A stretch of 64,000 nt of DNA from Ww85 sp963745765 (GCA_963745765.1 CAVUYQ010000009.1:1-64000), one strand, 5' to 3'. Shown: positions 10,291 to 19,286, numbered from the stretch's first letter. The notes: a model not told the origin generated them from the sequence alone. Numbers and translations: made by a program.

Positions 10291-10428
10291 GGTTGCTCCG
10301 GCGCTGCCGGTTTTGCCGGGCCATCGGTACGACTCCTGGAAAGGGTGACACCCTTTCGTGAACGGAGTGCCATACCAACGGCTAACTCTTGCCCCTAAAG
10401 GGGCCACCAGGCGCACACCGGAGCAACC
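10291..10428. other. Strongly structured 138-nt element upstream of the SIMPL gene
   Basis: An outer stem pairs GGTTGCTCCGG (10291-10301) with CCGGAGCAACC (10418-10428). Inside are three further helices: 10320-10336 with 10364-10382 (about 17 bp with G-U pairs and one bulge), a 9-bp palindrome at 10339-10357, and a 5-bp hairpin GCCCC-TAAA-GGGGC at 10391-10404. The nested arrangement suggests a folded RNA or a MITE-like DNA element. It would lie in the SIMPL leader on the minus strand. I could not match it to a known riboswitch class. Confidence 0.5.
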
Positions 10429-10486
10429 TGATTATACAGTAATCAAGTGATAAGCTATAAGCAAGTCGGCCTTGCACCGTTCTGTC

Positions 10487-10517
10487 TTTTTTGTTGCTGC
10501 TTGCGGTCAACAAAAAA
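10487..10517. terminator. Likely bidirectional rho-independent terminator
   Basis: TTTTTTGTTG (10487-10496) and CAACAAAAAA (10508-10517) form a 10-bp stem with an 11-nt loop; the strand-specific T and A runs give a U-tract in either direction. The stem is A/T rich, so strength is uncertain. It lies in the 350-nt gap 10429-10778, in which I see no gene. Confidence 0.45.
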
Positions 10518-10778
10518 AAACAGGTTGAGGAAATAACCGGATACGAGAATATCCCCGCTCAGGCACTTTCACCCCTCTATTATCATGTGCAGATAACAAC
10601 CTTGCTGTTCAGCAATCATTTTCATACTTTTCAACCACTGTCAGTTTAAAATACCAGAGATGGGCCATTCCCGGGCGCGCCTCTTTTTCTGTGCACGATT
10701 TTTCAGACCATGTTATTTTTTCATCTACCTTCTGAGCGAATCCTGTCATTTCCTCATATCTGAATTTGGAGCATTATC

Positions 10779-11714
10779 ATGCATAAACACCTGACACATC
10801 TGGTCCTGATGGCTCTTGTACTGACGAGCCTCGGCTGCGCCCCCAATACCCTCAGCACCGCTGAAAGAGGTGGCAAATCGGCGCTTGATGCACGACAGAT
10901 CTTTGATCTTGTCTCGGGTAATACCATGCAACTTACTGCCTACGATTTCACCGGACAAATCTATTTCCAGTCAGACGGCAGGTTGGCAGGTCGTGACTTC
11001 TCCAACCAACATGATTCCGGTTCATGGGACATTTCGGAGGAAAACCGGCTCTGTCTGAAATTTCGACTATGGTATTATGGCGATATCAAATGCTATTCCC
11101 TGGTTCCTGCCCAAGGCAATGACGCGTACTCATTTTTCACCCCTAACGGAGCCGCCTACTATACCGGAGTTCTTCAGCCCGGTGATGTGGCGGGTTTGAC
11201 GGAACAGATCGAAAAACAGATAAAATCTGAAAAACCGAGCCGCTATTTACGCGAGGAGCTTGCCTCCGGCAACAGCAAGGCCACAGCAGGATCTTCACCG
11301 GCACAGGAAGTATCCCAGAATCCGGAGACGATTAGCCATTCTGCCGGTCAAGTGCCCAGTGATAATACGACGACCTCTGTCAGGCGTTTAGCAAAGGACT
11401 GCCCGGGCTGTAACCTGGCGGGAGCAGATCTCAAGGAGATTGAACTGGTCAATGCAAATCTTGCCGGGGCGGACCTCTCCCGCGCTGATCTCCGCTACTC
11501 AAATCTCAGGCGTGCAAACCTGGCCGGCGCGGATCTGAGCAATGCCCGTTTGAACTATGCCAATTTACCCGGGGCAGACATGCGGGGCTGCAATCTGAAA
11601 AATGCTGATTTGAGCGGAGCCAATCTTTTATTGGCAGATCTGACCGGGGCTGATCTGACCGGGGCGAACATGAGTAACGCCCATATTGAAAACGCAAAAG
11701 GAATAGAGAAATAG
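10779..11714 (+). CDS. Lipoprotein with DUF995-like N-terminal domain and C-terminal pentapeptide repeats
   Basis: A 311-residue predicted lipoprotein: the signal LVLMALVLTSLGC puts the lipidated cysteine near residue 20. Residues about 38-140 resemble DUF995-type domains (IFDLVSGNTMQLTAYD, DGRLAGRDF, a G-S-W-D strand, LCLKFRLWYYGDIKCYSLVP). A low-complexity linker (about 145-205) follows, then from about residue 212 a right-handed beta-helix of pentapeptide repeats, pattern A(D/N)LXX, with units such as AGADLSRADL and AGADLTGANM. Two cysteines (CPGC) open the repeat domain. It is probably periplasmic, tethered to a membrane; function unknown. The stop is only 2 nt before dnaE, so the two are likely co-transcribed, an odd pairing of an envelope protein with the replicase. 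Confidence 0.8.
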   Translation: MHKHLTHLVLMALVLTSLGCAPNTLSTAERGGKSALDARQIFDLVSGNTMQLTAYDFTGQIYFQSDGRLAGRDFSNQHDSGSWDISEENRLCLKFRLWYYGDIKCYSLVPAQGNDAYSFFTPNGAAYYTGVLQPGDVAGLTEQIEKQIKSEKPSRYLREELASGNSKATAGSSPAQEVSQNPETISHSAGQVPSDNTTTSVRRLAKDCPGCNLAGADLKEIELVNANLAGADLSRADLRYSNLRRANLAGADLSNARLNYANLPGADMRGCNLKNADLSGANLLLADLTGADLTGANMSNAHIENAKGIEK

Positions 11715-11716
11715 CT

Positions 11717-14700
11717 ATGAGCGCAGGATTTGTCCATCTTCATGTTCACACGCAGCACAGTCTGCTCGACGGTGCCATCAGGGTTGCTGATCTTCTTGAG
11801 AAATGCAAAGAATACCAGATGGATGCCGTGGCAATCACCGACCATGGTGCCATGTACGGTGCCCTTGAATTCTATTTAAAAGCTAAAAAAGCAGGTATTA
11901 AGCCCATTATCGGCTGTGAATTCTACCTCGCACCCGGCAGTCGGACAGAGAAAAAAAATAGTGAAGCAGGCCCTGCCTTCCACTTGATCCTGCTGGCCAT
12001 GAACTACCAGGGTTATAAGAACCTGATGAAACTCTCCAGCCTCGCCCAGTCTGAGGGTTTTTACTACAAACCGCGAATCGACAAGGAACTGCTTCAGGAA
12101 CATAACGAGGGTATTATTGCCCTGAGCGCCTGTCTGCATGGCGAAGTCCCCTGGCTGATCAGCCACAACCGTTTTGATGAAGCTCGCGTCAGGGCTCAGG
12201 AAATGCAGCAAATATTTGGCGATCGTTATTATTTTGAGCTGCAGGAAAATTCCATTCCGGAACAGACAACGGTTAATGACGGTTTGCAGCTATTAAGCCG
12301 GGAACTTGGCATAAAACTGCTGGCAACCAATGACTGCCATTACCTTAATAAAAGCGAGGCCCACGCCCACGAAGTCCTACTCTGCATTCAAACTGGAAAG
12401 ACCATAAACGATCCGAAACACTTCAAATTTCCTTCTGAAGACTTTTATTTTAAATCGCCGGACGAGATGAAACGAAACTTTGCTTATTGCCCTGAGGCAA
12501 TAAGCAACACGGTTGAAATTGCCGAACGCTGCAACCTGGAAATCAAACTCGGTGACTATCACTTTCCCCGTTTTCCGCTGCCGGAAGGAGAAACGCTTGA
12601 GTCAATGTTTACCAAGGCTTGCTGGAAAGGGCTGCATGAGCGCTTTAGTCTCATGCGCCAGCACGGCACGCTGACGCCTGAAATTGAAGCACAGTACAGC
12701 GAACGGTTGAAGATGGAGATCGACGTTATCAACACGATGGGATTTCCAGGCTATTTTTTGATCGTTGCTGACTTTATCAATTTTGCCATAGAAAACGGAA
12801 TTCCGGTCGGCCCGGGCCGTGGCTCTGGCGCGGGAAGCCTGGCAGCCTACAGCATGCGCATCACCAATATTGACCCGATTCCGTACGGACTGATTTTCGA
12901 GCGATTCCTCAATATCGAACGAAAATCCATGCCTGACTTCGATATTGATTTCTGCCAGGACCGGAGAGGAGAAGTAATCGATTATGTTCGGAAGAAGTAC
13001 GGCGGCAGCGCGCATGTCGCCCAGATTATCACCTATGGATCGATGAAGGCCCGTGGAGTGATCCGCGATGTCGGCAGGGCTCTCGACATCCCTTTTGGAG
13101 AAGTGGATAACATCGCCAAGCTGGTACCTGAACAGCTCAAAATGACCATTGACAAGGCGATGGCCCAGGAGCCGAAGCTTGCCGAAGCAGCCGAGCGAGA
13201 CCCGCGCATAGCTGAGCTTCTCAGTGTATCCAAAACGCTGGAAGGGTTGGCCCGGCATACCTCCACCCACGCTGCGGGCGTTGTCGTCTCGCCAGAACCG
13301 ATGGTGGAATATCTGCCTACATGCAAGGGCAAGGACGATGAAACAATCACGCAGTATGACATGAAGCACACCGAGAAAACCGGACTCATCAAGTTTGATT
13401 TTCTCGGTCTGAAGACCCTGACGGTCATACAAAAAGCACTCAGGCATATCCTTCTCGATTGTGAAAATGATCTTGATCTCGCAACCATTCCGATGGATGA
13501 CCTGAAGACCTTTAAATTGCTGCGAAGCGGCAATGCACTCGGGATTTTCCAGCTGGAGAGCAGCGGCATGCGTGAACTGCTGATAAAGCTCGCTCCCGAG
13601 CAGTTCAGCGACCTTATCGCCCTCGTGGCACTGTATCGACCAGGCCCGCTCGATTCCGGCATGGTGGATGATTTTGTCAATACCAAGCATGGCCGGCAGG
13701 AACCGAATTATCCACTTCCCCAGCTCAAGCCGATCCTGGAAGAGACCTACGGTGTCATCGTCTACCAGGAACAGGTCATGAAAATTGCGAATGTGCTGGC
13801 CAATTACAGCCTTGGGGATGCCGACATCCTCAGGCGTGCCATGGGCAAGAAAATCCAGGAGGTGATGGACCAGGAGAAGGTCAAGTTCATGGAAGGTGCA
13901 CTGAAAAATGGCATTGAAGAGAAGAAGGCGGAAAACATCTTTGACCTGATGGCAAAATTTGCCGGATATGGTTTTAATAAATCCCACTCCGCCGCCTATG
14001 CCCTCATTGCCTATCAGACCGCCTATCTGAAAGCCCATTATCCAGCCCAGTTCATGGCTGCATTGCTTTCCTGTGACATGAACAATACAGACAAGGTGGT
14101 TCTCTATATCAACGAATGCAGGGAGAGAGGTATTGAAGTCCTGCCGCCTGATATTAATGCCAGCGTACAGGATTTCAGTGTACATGAAGATAAAATCCGC
14201 TTTGGCCTGGCTGCTGTCAAAAATGTCGGCGAATCGGCCCTGGCCTCAATCGTGGAAGAACGCGAGACGCACGGGCGCTACACCTCCCTTCTTGACTTCT
14301 GTAATCGGGTTGATTCACGACGCGTCAATAATCGGGTAATCGAAAGCCTGATCAAATCCGGTTCCTTTGACTCCCTGGTCGGTAATCGGGCACAGCTCGT
14401 AAGGTTACTTCCCAAGGCAATGGATCAGGCGAAAGCCTATCAACGTGATCGCCAGAGCGGTCAAATGTCTCTTTTTGCTGTCTCGCCCTCGGAAAACGCT
14501 CCTTCTATGACTGAAATCATTCTGCCGGACATCGAGGAATGGAGCGAGCGGGAAAAACTGAGGTACGAAAAGGAGACCGTCGGCTTCTATATTACCGGGC
14601 ACCCGCTTGACACCGCCCTGCATGAAATGAGGACGGTAACCGACAGCGACATCAGCAATCTGGTAAATTTCAATGAGGGGCAGCCGGTCAGAATCGGCGG

Positions 14701-15229
14701 TCTTATTCGTTCCTGCAAACAACTCAAGAGCAAACGCGGGGAGCCAATGGCCTTCGTCACTCTCGAAGATGTCCTGGAAACTGTCGAAGTGATGGTCTTC
14801 CCCGACACCTTCAGCAGTTGTTACCAGCTACTCAACACACCGGATCCGGTCATCGTCAAGGGCGTTGTGCAGAAGAACGAACGCGGCCCGAAAATCATTG
14901 CCGACCAGATAGACCTGCTTCCAGCCGCCCGCCAGAACTATACCGAGAGCGTACACGCCCGCCTTGAAGCCCAGACGGTGACCCGTTCCAGACTTGAGGA
15001 GCTGAAACAGCTTCTTTTCCGCTACCACGGGACCTGTCCTTTTTCAATCACCTTGCATTTTTCCGGTGAGGGAGAGGTGGATATAAAGATTAACAAGGAT
15101 TTGACCGTCAAACCGTGTCGCGAACTGACTGAAAGTGTAGAAAAAATCTTTGGCTATAATCCGTTGTCATTCAAAAAGACCGTACTGGAAGTTCCCCAGC
15201 GCAAGAGATATAACCAGCAGGCGGCATGA
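11717..15229 (+). CDS. dnaE: DNA polymerase III alpha subunit
   Basis: The catalytic subunit of the replicative DNA polymerase III holoenzyme; 1,170 residues, normal length. The N-terminal PHP domain begins FVHLHVHTQHSLLDG and includes AITDHGAMYG. The polymerase core shows GPGRGSGAGSL and the catalytic aspartate motif PDFDIDFCQDRRGEVIDY, then the fingers region with YRPGPLDSGMVDDF and YQEQVMKIA. A helix-hairpin-helix region, an OB-fold (VRIGGLIRSC...AFVTLEDVLETVEVMVFP) and a C-terminal tail follow. No frameshift is present across 3.5 kb. It follows the pentapeptide lipoprotein by 2 nt; no good ribosome site is visible, consistent with coupling. Confidence 0.98.
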   Translation: MSAGFVHLHVHTQHSLLDGAIRVADLLEKCKEYQMDAVAITDHGAMYGALEFYLKAKKAGIKPIIGCEFYLAPGSRTEKKNSEAGPAFHLILLAMNYQGYKNLMKLSSLAQSEGFYYKPRIDKELLQEHNEGIIALSACLHGEVPWLISHNRFDEARVRAQEMQQIFGDRYYFELQENSIPEQTTVNDGLQLLSRELGIKLLATNDCHYLNKSEAHAHEVLLCIQTGKTINDPKHFKFPSEDFYFKSPDEMKRNFAYCPEAISNTVEIAERCNLEIKLGDYHFPRFPLPEGETLESMFTKACWKGLHERFSLMRQHGTLTPEIEAQYSERLKMEIDVINTMGFPGYFLIVADFINFAIENGIPVGPGRGSGAGSLAAYSMRITNIDPIPYGLIFERFLNIERKSMPDFDIDFCQDRRGEVIDYVRKKYGGSAHVAQIITYGSMKARGVIRDVGRALDIPFGEVDNIAKLVPEQLKMTIDKAMAQEPKLAEAAERDPRIAELLSVSKTLEGLARHTSTHAAGVVVSPEPMVEYLPTCKGKDDETITQYDMKHTEKTGLIKFDFLGLKTLTVIQKALRHILLDCENDLDLATIPMDDLKTFKLLRSGNALGIFQLESSGMRELLIKLAPEQFSDLIALVALYRPGPLDSGMVDDFVNTKHGRQEPNYPLPQLKPILEETYGVIVYQEQVMKIANVLANYSLGDADILRRAMGKKIQEVMDQEKVKFMEGALKNGIEEKKAENIFDLMAKFAGYGFNKSHSAAYALIAYQTAYLKAHYPAQFMAALLSCDMNNTDKVVLYINECRERGIEVLPPDINASVQDFSVHEDKIRFGLAAVKNVGESALASIVEERETHGRYTSLLDFCNRVDSRRVNNRVIESLIKSGSFDSLVGNRAQLVRLLPKAMDQAKAYQRDRQSGQMSLFAVSPSENAPSMTEIILPDIEEWSEREKLRYEKETVGFYITGHPLDTALHEMRTVTDSDISNLVNFNEGQPVRIGGLIRSCKQLKSKRGEPMAFVTLEDVLETVEVMVFPDTFSSCYQLLNTPDPVIVKGVVQKNERGPKIIADQIDLLPAARQNYTESVHARLEAQTVTRSRLEELKQLLFRYHGTCPFSITLHFSGEGEVDIKINKDLTVKPCRELTESVEKIFGYNPLSFKKTVLEVPQRKRYNQQAA

Positions 15230-15295
15230 CCCCCGCCATTCCGAGCCTGCCGGAATAAAAGGAACATGCTCATGTATTTTTTCGACCAGCCCCAG

Positions 15296-15412
15296 GTTCA
15301 CGAGTTGCGACAGTCCGCTTGTCAAGGAGACTTGCGATTCACCATACAGGTAGTATGCGAATCGCTAACGCGACGCGGGAAAATGGGCTGTATCGACTTG
15401 TGAACGCGGGGC
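15296..15412. repeat. 117-bp dispersed inverted-repeat element with central hairpin
   Basis: The left end 15296-15327 matches the reverse complement of 1036-1067 at 28 of 32 positions. The left end also pairs imperfectly with the right end around 15390-15409 (for example GTTCACGAGTTG against a CGACTTGTGAAC-like end). The centre holds CATACAGGTAGTATGC (15343-15358), identical to 29771-29786 in another element, inside a hairpin with GATTC/GAATC arms. No gene. It fills the 180-nt gap between dnaE and the convergent zinc-ribbon gene. Confidence 0.55.
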
Positions 15413-16008
15413 TAGAAGCACAGTCCGCATTCGGGGCAGCATTGTTCATGTTCGGAAACGTTGAAACCACAGGCAGGGCAGCTGATTTCCGTAACCGTCT
15501 CGTCGATGACGATGGCCGATGGCACGTGTTGCTGATGACTGTCAAGTGCCGTTAAACGTTTGAAATCTTCCGCCAGGATAGTCCCTGCTCTCACTCTGTC
15601 ATCCTCCTTAATCTGCAGGAGGAAGGATGATGAACCACCGCAGCATCCCTTGGTGCATTCGGCTGCATCCCCTGCAATCAGTGAGGCTATACCGAGCTTT
15701 GCCAGTAAACGGCTGACCCGTTTCATCTCCATCAGGGTGCCCTGCCTGGCACTGATCAGTTTATCCGCTGCAGTCAGGGCTTCCGGTGACAACTCAGTGT
15801 CCTGTCTATCTGAGATTTCCCCGGGCTTACTGCCATCATGCATGGTCGAAGCGACGAGCGGCTCATCACAAGCGGCGCAGTATTCAAATTCCACTCTAAA
15901 TTCATCACCGCATGAGGGGCAATACTTGAACTGCTCTTGCTTTTGCCCAGACGGGTCTGGTTTAGCAGAAACAGCCCGACGGTTTCTTGAAAAAAATGTT
16001 CCAAGCAT
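15412..16008 (-). CDS. Double zinc-ribbon protein with DUF2007-like centre
   Basis: A 198-residue soluble protein. An N-terminal zinc ribbon shows CPSCG...YCAACDEP (residues about 30-50) and a C-terminal ribbon shows CPACGFNVSEHEQCCPECG (about 175-195); both have paired CxxC ligands. The middle (about 80-155) reads TAADKLISARQGTLMEMKRVSRLLAKLGI...IAGDAAEC, resembling short DUF2007-like signal-protein domains, and includes a second cysteine cluster, ECTKGCCGG. It follows hslU by 32 nt on the same strand, so it is probably the last gene of xerC-hslV-hslU. GGGGAAAG lies upstream of the ATG. Role unknown; an adaptor or quality-control role near the HslUV protease is speculation from context only. 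Confidence 0.75.
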   Translation of the reverse strand: MLGTFFSRNRRAVSAKPDPSGQKQEQFKYCPSCGDEFRVEFEYCAACDEPLVASTMHDGSKPGEISDRQDTELSPEALTAADKLISARQGTLMEMKRVSRLLAKLGIASLIAGDAAECTKGCCGGSSSFLLQIKEDDRVRAGTILAEDFKRLTALDSHQQHVPSAIVIDETVTEISCPACGFNVSEHEQCCPECGLCF

Positions 16009-16040
16009 AAGATACTTTCCCCATTGAAACGGAGGATAAT

Positions 16041-17465
16041 TTACAGAATAAAACGGCTGAGATCCTGATCCTCGACGATATCATCCAGTTGTTCCCTTAC
16101 ATATTCTGCGGTAACCTCGAATCTGCCGTTGTCACGTTCCGAGGCATCAAAAGAAAGGACATCAAGGACACGCTCTATTACCGTGTGCAAACGTCGCGCC
16201 CCTATTTCTTCAGTGCGTTCGTTGACCTCCACGGCGATGCGGGCCATCTCTTCAATGGCCTCGTCCGTGAAAACCAATTCAATCCCTTCCGTCTCCATCA
16301 GAGCAGTATATTGTTTGATGAGTGCGTTTTCCGGTTCGGTGAGAATCCTGACAAATTCGTCTTTGCCAAGTGAATGCAGCTCGACTCGCAGCGGGAAACG
16401 TCCCTGCAGTTCGGGAATAAGGTCAGACGGTTTGCTCAGATGAAAGGCTCCGGAGGCTATGAAGAGAATGTGATCGGTTTTTATCAGACCGTGTTTTGTC
16501 GTGACCGTTGTTCCTTCTACAATCGGCAGCAGATCACGCTGCACTCCTTCACGGGAAACATCGGGGCCATGTGAAACACCACTCTGGCGCGAAGCAATTT
16601 TATCGATCTCGTCGAGAAAAATAATGCCTGTCTGTTCGGTGCGGCGAAGCGCCTCCTTCATGACCTTGTCCATATCGATGAGTCGCTCCATTTCCTGCTG
16701 TTTGAGCGCTTCCATCGCCTCCGGAATTTTGAGTTTCCGGTTTTTCTTCTTTCGCGGAAACATTTTACTGAAGGCATCCTGCAGATTCGACTGCATTTCC
16801 TCCATACCGGAGGTTGTCATGATTTCCACCATAGGCATGGACTTCGCCTCATCAAGGCTCAGCTCGACTTCCCGTGAATCAAACTTTCCCTCTCGCAGCA
16901 TTTTCCTGATCTTCTCCCTGGTCGAAGAATCATGTTCCGGCTCCTTTCCCCGGGCTGGAAGCTGGCTCTCCTGGTTCACCAGGGTAAAGGAATGATTTCC
17001 TTCCGGACCCGTATCAGACAGAGGACTGACGGAATCCGGCCGCGGCGGCAGCAGCAGATCGAGAATCTTGTCTTCCACGTTTGCTTCGGCAATCCCCTCG
17101 ATACGTTGTTTCTCCTCACTTTTCACCATGTTTATGGCGATTTCCACCAGATCACGTATCATCGACTCGACATCCCTGCCGACATAGCCGACCTCGGTGA
17201 ATTTTGATGCTTCAATCTTAAGGAATGGCGACTGGGCCAGGGAAGCAAGTCTTCTGGCGATCTCTGTTTTCCCCACCCCGGTGGGCCCGATCATAATGAT
17301 GTTTTTCGGGGCAATCTCCTCCTGCAGGGGTGATGGCACCTGACGCCTGCGCCAGCGGTTTCTCAGCGCAATGGCGACAGATCTTTTGGCCCCGGACTGC
17401 CCTACTATATACTTGTCAAGTTCCGCTACCGTTTCTCGCGGCGTAAAGGATTCTATATCGTTCAT
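16041..17465 (-). CDS. hslU: ATP-dependent protease ATPase subunit HslU
   Basis: The AAA+ unfoldase of the cytoplasmic HslUV protease; 474 residues. It opens TPRETVAELDKYIVGQSGAKRSVAIALRNRWRRR, followed by Walker A GPTGVGKTE, the pore loop GYVGRD, a variable I-domain (about 140-250, rich in charged residues) and Walker B IIFLDEIDKIA. The C-terminus ends DLSRFIL, the short tail that docks into HslV. Start and hslV stop overlap by four bases (ATGA), so the subunits are translationally coupled. Complete and without anomalies. Confidence 0.97.
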   Translation of the reverse strand: MNDIESFTPRETVAELDKYIVGQSGAKRSVAIALRNRWRRRQVPSPLQEEIAPKNIIMIGPTGVGKTEIARRLASLAQSPFLKIEASKFTEVGYVGRDVESMIRDLVEIAINMVKSEEKQRIEGIAEANVEDKILDLLLPPRPDSVSPLSDTGPEGNHSFTLVNQESQLPARGKEPEHDSSTREKIRKMLREGKFDSREVELSLDEAKSMPMVEIMTTSGMEEMQSNLQDAFSKMFPRKKKNRKLKIPEAMEALKQQEMERLIDMDKVMKEALRRTEQTGIIFLDEIDKIASRQSGVSHGPDVSREGVQRDLLPIVEGTTVTTKHGLIKTDHILFIASGAFHLSKPSDLIPELQGRFPLRVELHSLGKDEFVRILTEPENALIKQYTALMETEGIELVFTDEAIEEMARIAVEVNERTEEIGARRLHTVIERVLDVLSFDASERDNGRFEVTAEYVREQLDDIVEDQDLSRFIL

Positions 17466-17992
17466 AACTTTTCTATCATAATGGAGTGATTGGTATAAAT
17501 ACAGATAGAGGCGGCAATCTCCATTGCCGTTTTACAGATTTCCTCGGTATTGAGATCACTTTTCTGCACCAGCGCAAGGGCGGCGGCCTGGGCATATGGT
17601 CCACCGGAGCCAATAGCAAGGACACCACTGTCAGGTTCGATAACATCGCCATTTCCGGAAATCAGCAGGGAATGCGTCTCATCCACCGCCACCAGCATGG
17701 CTTCAAGTCGCCGCAGCATCTTATCAGTCCGCCAGTCTTTGGCCAACTCGACGGCTGCACGCATCAGGTTTCCGTTATACTGTTCAAGTTTCTGCTCAAG
17801 CTTGTCGAAAAGCGTAAAGGCATCGGCCGTTGCACCGGCAAATCCGGTTATTACCCGGTCATGGTAGAGCCTTCGGACTTTCCTGGCATTATGTTTTATC
17901 ACGGTATTACCGAGAGATACCTGCCCGTCCCCGGCGACGGCCACCTGCCCGTTATGCCGGACAGAGAGGATGGTCGTTGATCGTATTGTCAT
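17462..17992 (-). CDS. hslV: ATP-dependent protease peptidase subunit HslV
   Basis: The Ntn-hydrolase peptidase that forms the proteolytic chamber of HslUV; 176 residues. The sequence MTIRSTTILSVRHNGQVAVAGDGQVSLG places the catalytic N-terminal threonine after a five-residue propeptide (MTIRS), a short leader as in related proteins. Other landmarks are KVRRLYHDRVITGFAGATADAFTLF, AVELAKDWRTDKMLRRLEAML and AIGSGGPYAQAAA. It lies 48 nt after xerC and overlaps hslU by four bases. Confidence 0.97.
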   Translation of the reverse strand: MTIRSTTILSVRHNGQVAVAGDGQVSLGNTVIKHNARKVRRLYHDRVITGFAGATADAFTLFDKLEQKLEQYNGNLMRAAVELAKDWRTDKMLRRLEAMLVAVDETHSLLISGNGDVIEPDSGVLAIGSGGPYAQAAALALVQKSDLNTEEICKTAMEIAASICIYTNHSIMIEKL

Positions 17993-18040
17993 CTTCTTTC
18001 CACTTGTTATGTATCATGCACGCGGCGCGCACGACAGCTA

Positions 18041-18961
18041 TTATTTTTTTTTGACCGCAGCAACAGTTCCCAGTGGATGCGCTTTATCGTAGACCTCGGT
18101 GAGGTGATCGATGGTCAAGTGCGTATAACGCTGGGTCGTCGACAGGCTGGCGTGCCCGAGCAACTCCTGAACTGAACGCAGATCAGCACCCATCTCCAAC
18201 AAATGCGTGGCAAACGAATGGCGGAGCGCATGGGGTGTCACCGGTGTCTGCATACCACAACGACCGGCATACTTCAAAACCAGTCGCTCGACGCTTCTCG
18301 TGGTAAGCCGACCGCCCCTGCCATTGAGAAATAACGCCTCGGTTTCAGCTTCATGATGACGTTTGAGCCGGGCGACTATCAAAGCCTGCCGCTCGATCTG
18401 CCATTTGCTGATTGCCTCTATGGCGGGACGCCCCACCGGCACCAACCGTTCCTTGTTGCCTTTGCCCCTCACCCTAAGCATTTCACTATCGAAATCAAGA
18501 TCTTCAATATCCCGTGAAACAAGCTCAGCCACGCGCATTCCGGTGGAATAAAGCAACTCCAGTATGGCCCGGTCCCGATTCATCAGGGAATCACGTTCAT
18601 CCGGTGCCTCAAGGAGTTGAAAGACTTCATCAACGGTAAGAAACACCGGAATTGCCCGACCCATTTTCGGTCCGCTGATACCGGCCACGGGATCAGCGTC
18701 AATGATCTTCCGGCGCTGCAGGAATTTGAAGAAACTCCTCAAGGCCGAAAGCTTTCTACTCACTGTTGCCGGGTTATTGCGGCCATGCAGGCTTGAAACA
18801 AATCCCCTGACATCAGCGCCATCGACAGCAGCTGCCGGCTTGCCTTCATTAAGAAAGTCGGTAAATTCATAGAGATCACGGCGGTAGCTTGAAACGGTAT
18901 GATCCGAATAACCTTTTTCCGATTCCAGCCAGCGGCAGAACAAGGCAATCGATTCGTGCAT
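18041..18961 (-). CDS. xerC: Tyrosine site-specific recombinase XerC
   Basis: A 306-residue tyrosine recombinase that, with XerD, resolves chromosome dimers at dif. The N-terminal SAM-like DNA-binding domain includes YSDHTVSSYRRDLYEFTDFL and AALRSFFKFLQRR. The catalytic domain has all the family residues: R in STGMRVAELV, K in RGKGNKERLVPVG, HALRHSFATHLLEMGADL for the H-x-x-R pair, and LLGHASLSTTQRYTHL for the final His and the nucleophile Tyr. It heads the xerC-hslV-hslU operon, an arrangement known from other bacteria (codV-clpQY in Bacillus). XerC rather than XerD is chosen from this context. No dif site was recognised in the window. Confidence 0.93.
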   Translation of the reverse strand: MHESIALFCRWLESEKGYSDHTVSSYRRDLYEFTDFLNEGKPAAAVDGADVRGFVSSLHGRNNPATVSRKLSALRSFFKFLQRRKIIDADPVAGISGPKMGRAIPVFLTVDEVFQLLEAPDERDSLMNRDRAILELLYSTGMRVAELVSRDIEDLDFDSEMLRVRGKGNKERLVPVGRPAIEAISKWQIERQALIVARLKRHHEAETEALFLNGRGGRLTTRSVERLVLKYAGRCGMQTPVTPHALRHSFATHLLEMGADLRSVQELLGHASLSTTQRYTHLTIDHLTEVYDKAHPLGTVAAVKKK

Positions 18962-19286
18962 GATACTAGCATCGCCTCTGTGTTAAGAGTTAATATCCCG
19001 ATCATTGCCAAATTTTTCCAAGCTAATCATTTCTTGCGCACCGGGCTTGGTCTGTACTATATTCTGGAACCAGTATACTCAGGTGGTTGCATTTTTCAAT
19101 CGGCATTAAAAAGAGTTATGGATACCTTGAATAGTCAGAAATCGTTCGTGATGCCGGTATGCGAAAAAATTTTCCGGGATCTAGCATTTGGCAGGTGATG
19201 ATTAAATTTCGTGCATAACGCAGAGATCGTCCAAAAAGCCGACGATTCAAGCTGCCCTTAACATTCATCCGGAGAACGGATATATC
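18962..19286. other. Divergent intergenic region xerC / xseB
   Basis: About 325 nt between two divergent operons. It must hold promoters for both, but I cannot pick a convincing pair. Its right half is the repeat element entered separately at 19124-19253. Confidence 0.4.
19124..19253. repeat. 130-bp dispersed inverted-repeat element (copy B)
   Basis: The ends ACCTTGAATAGTC (19124-19136) and the reverse complement of 19241-19253 (AGCTTGAATCGTC) match at 11 of 13 positions. GCATAACGCAGAGATCG at 19213-19229 matches copy A (9438-9454) at 16 of 17. It is a diverged copy of the same family, inserted upstream of xseB, and contains no gene. Confidence 0.55.

Noticed and set aside
10144..10416. Short minus-strand frames across the structured element upstream of the SIMPL gene, and the N-terminal extension of the SIMPL protein into it.
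   Set aside because: They are forced by the inverted repeats; AGGGGTGA before ATG 10250 and the membrane anchor that follows mark the true start.
10291..10428. Integron attC site.
   Set aside because: The ends do not show the RYYYAAC / GTTRRRY consensus boxes, and there is no integrase gene or cassette array.
12602..14185. A 527-codon open frame antisense to dnaE.
   Set aside because: It lies entirely opposite a clear dnaE core. Its translation has no domain I recognise and looks like the complement of conserved codons.
15319..15555. A plus-strand frame of 78 codons after dnaE.
   Set aside because: It runs through the repeat element and then antisense to the zinc-ribbon gene.
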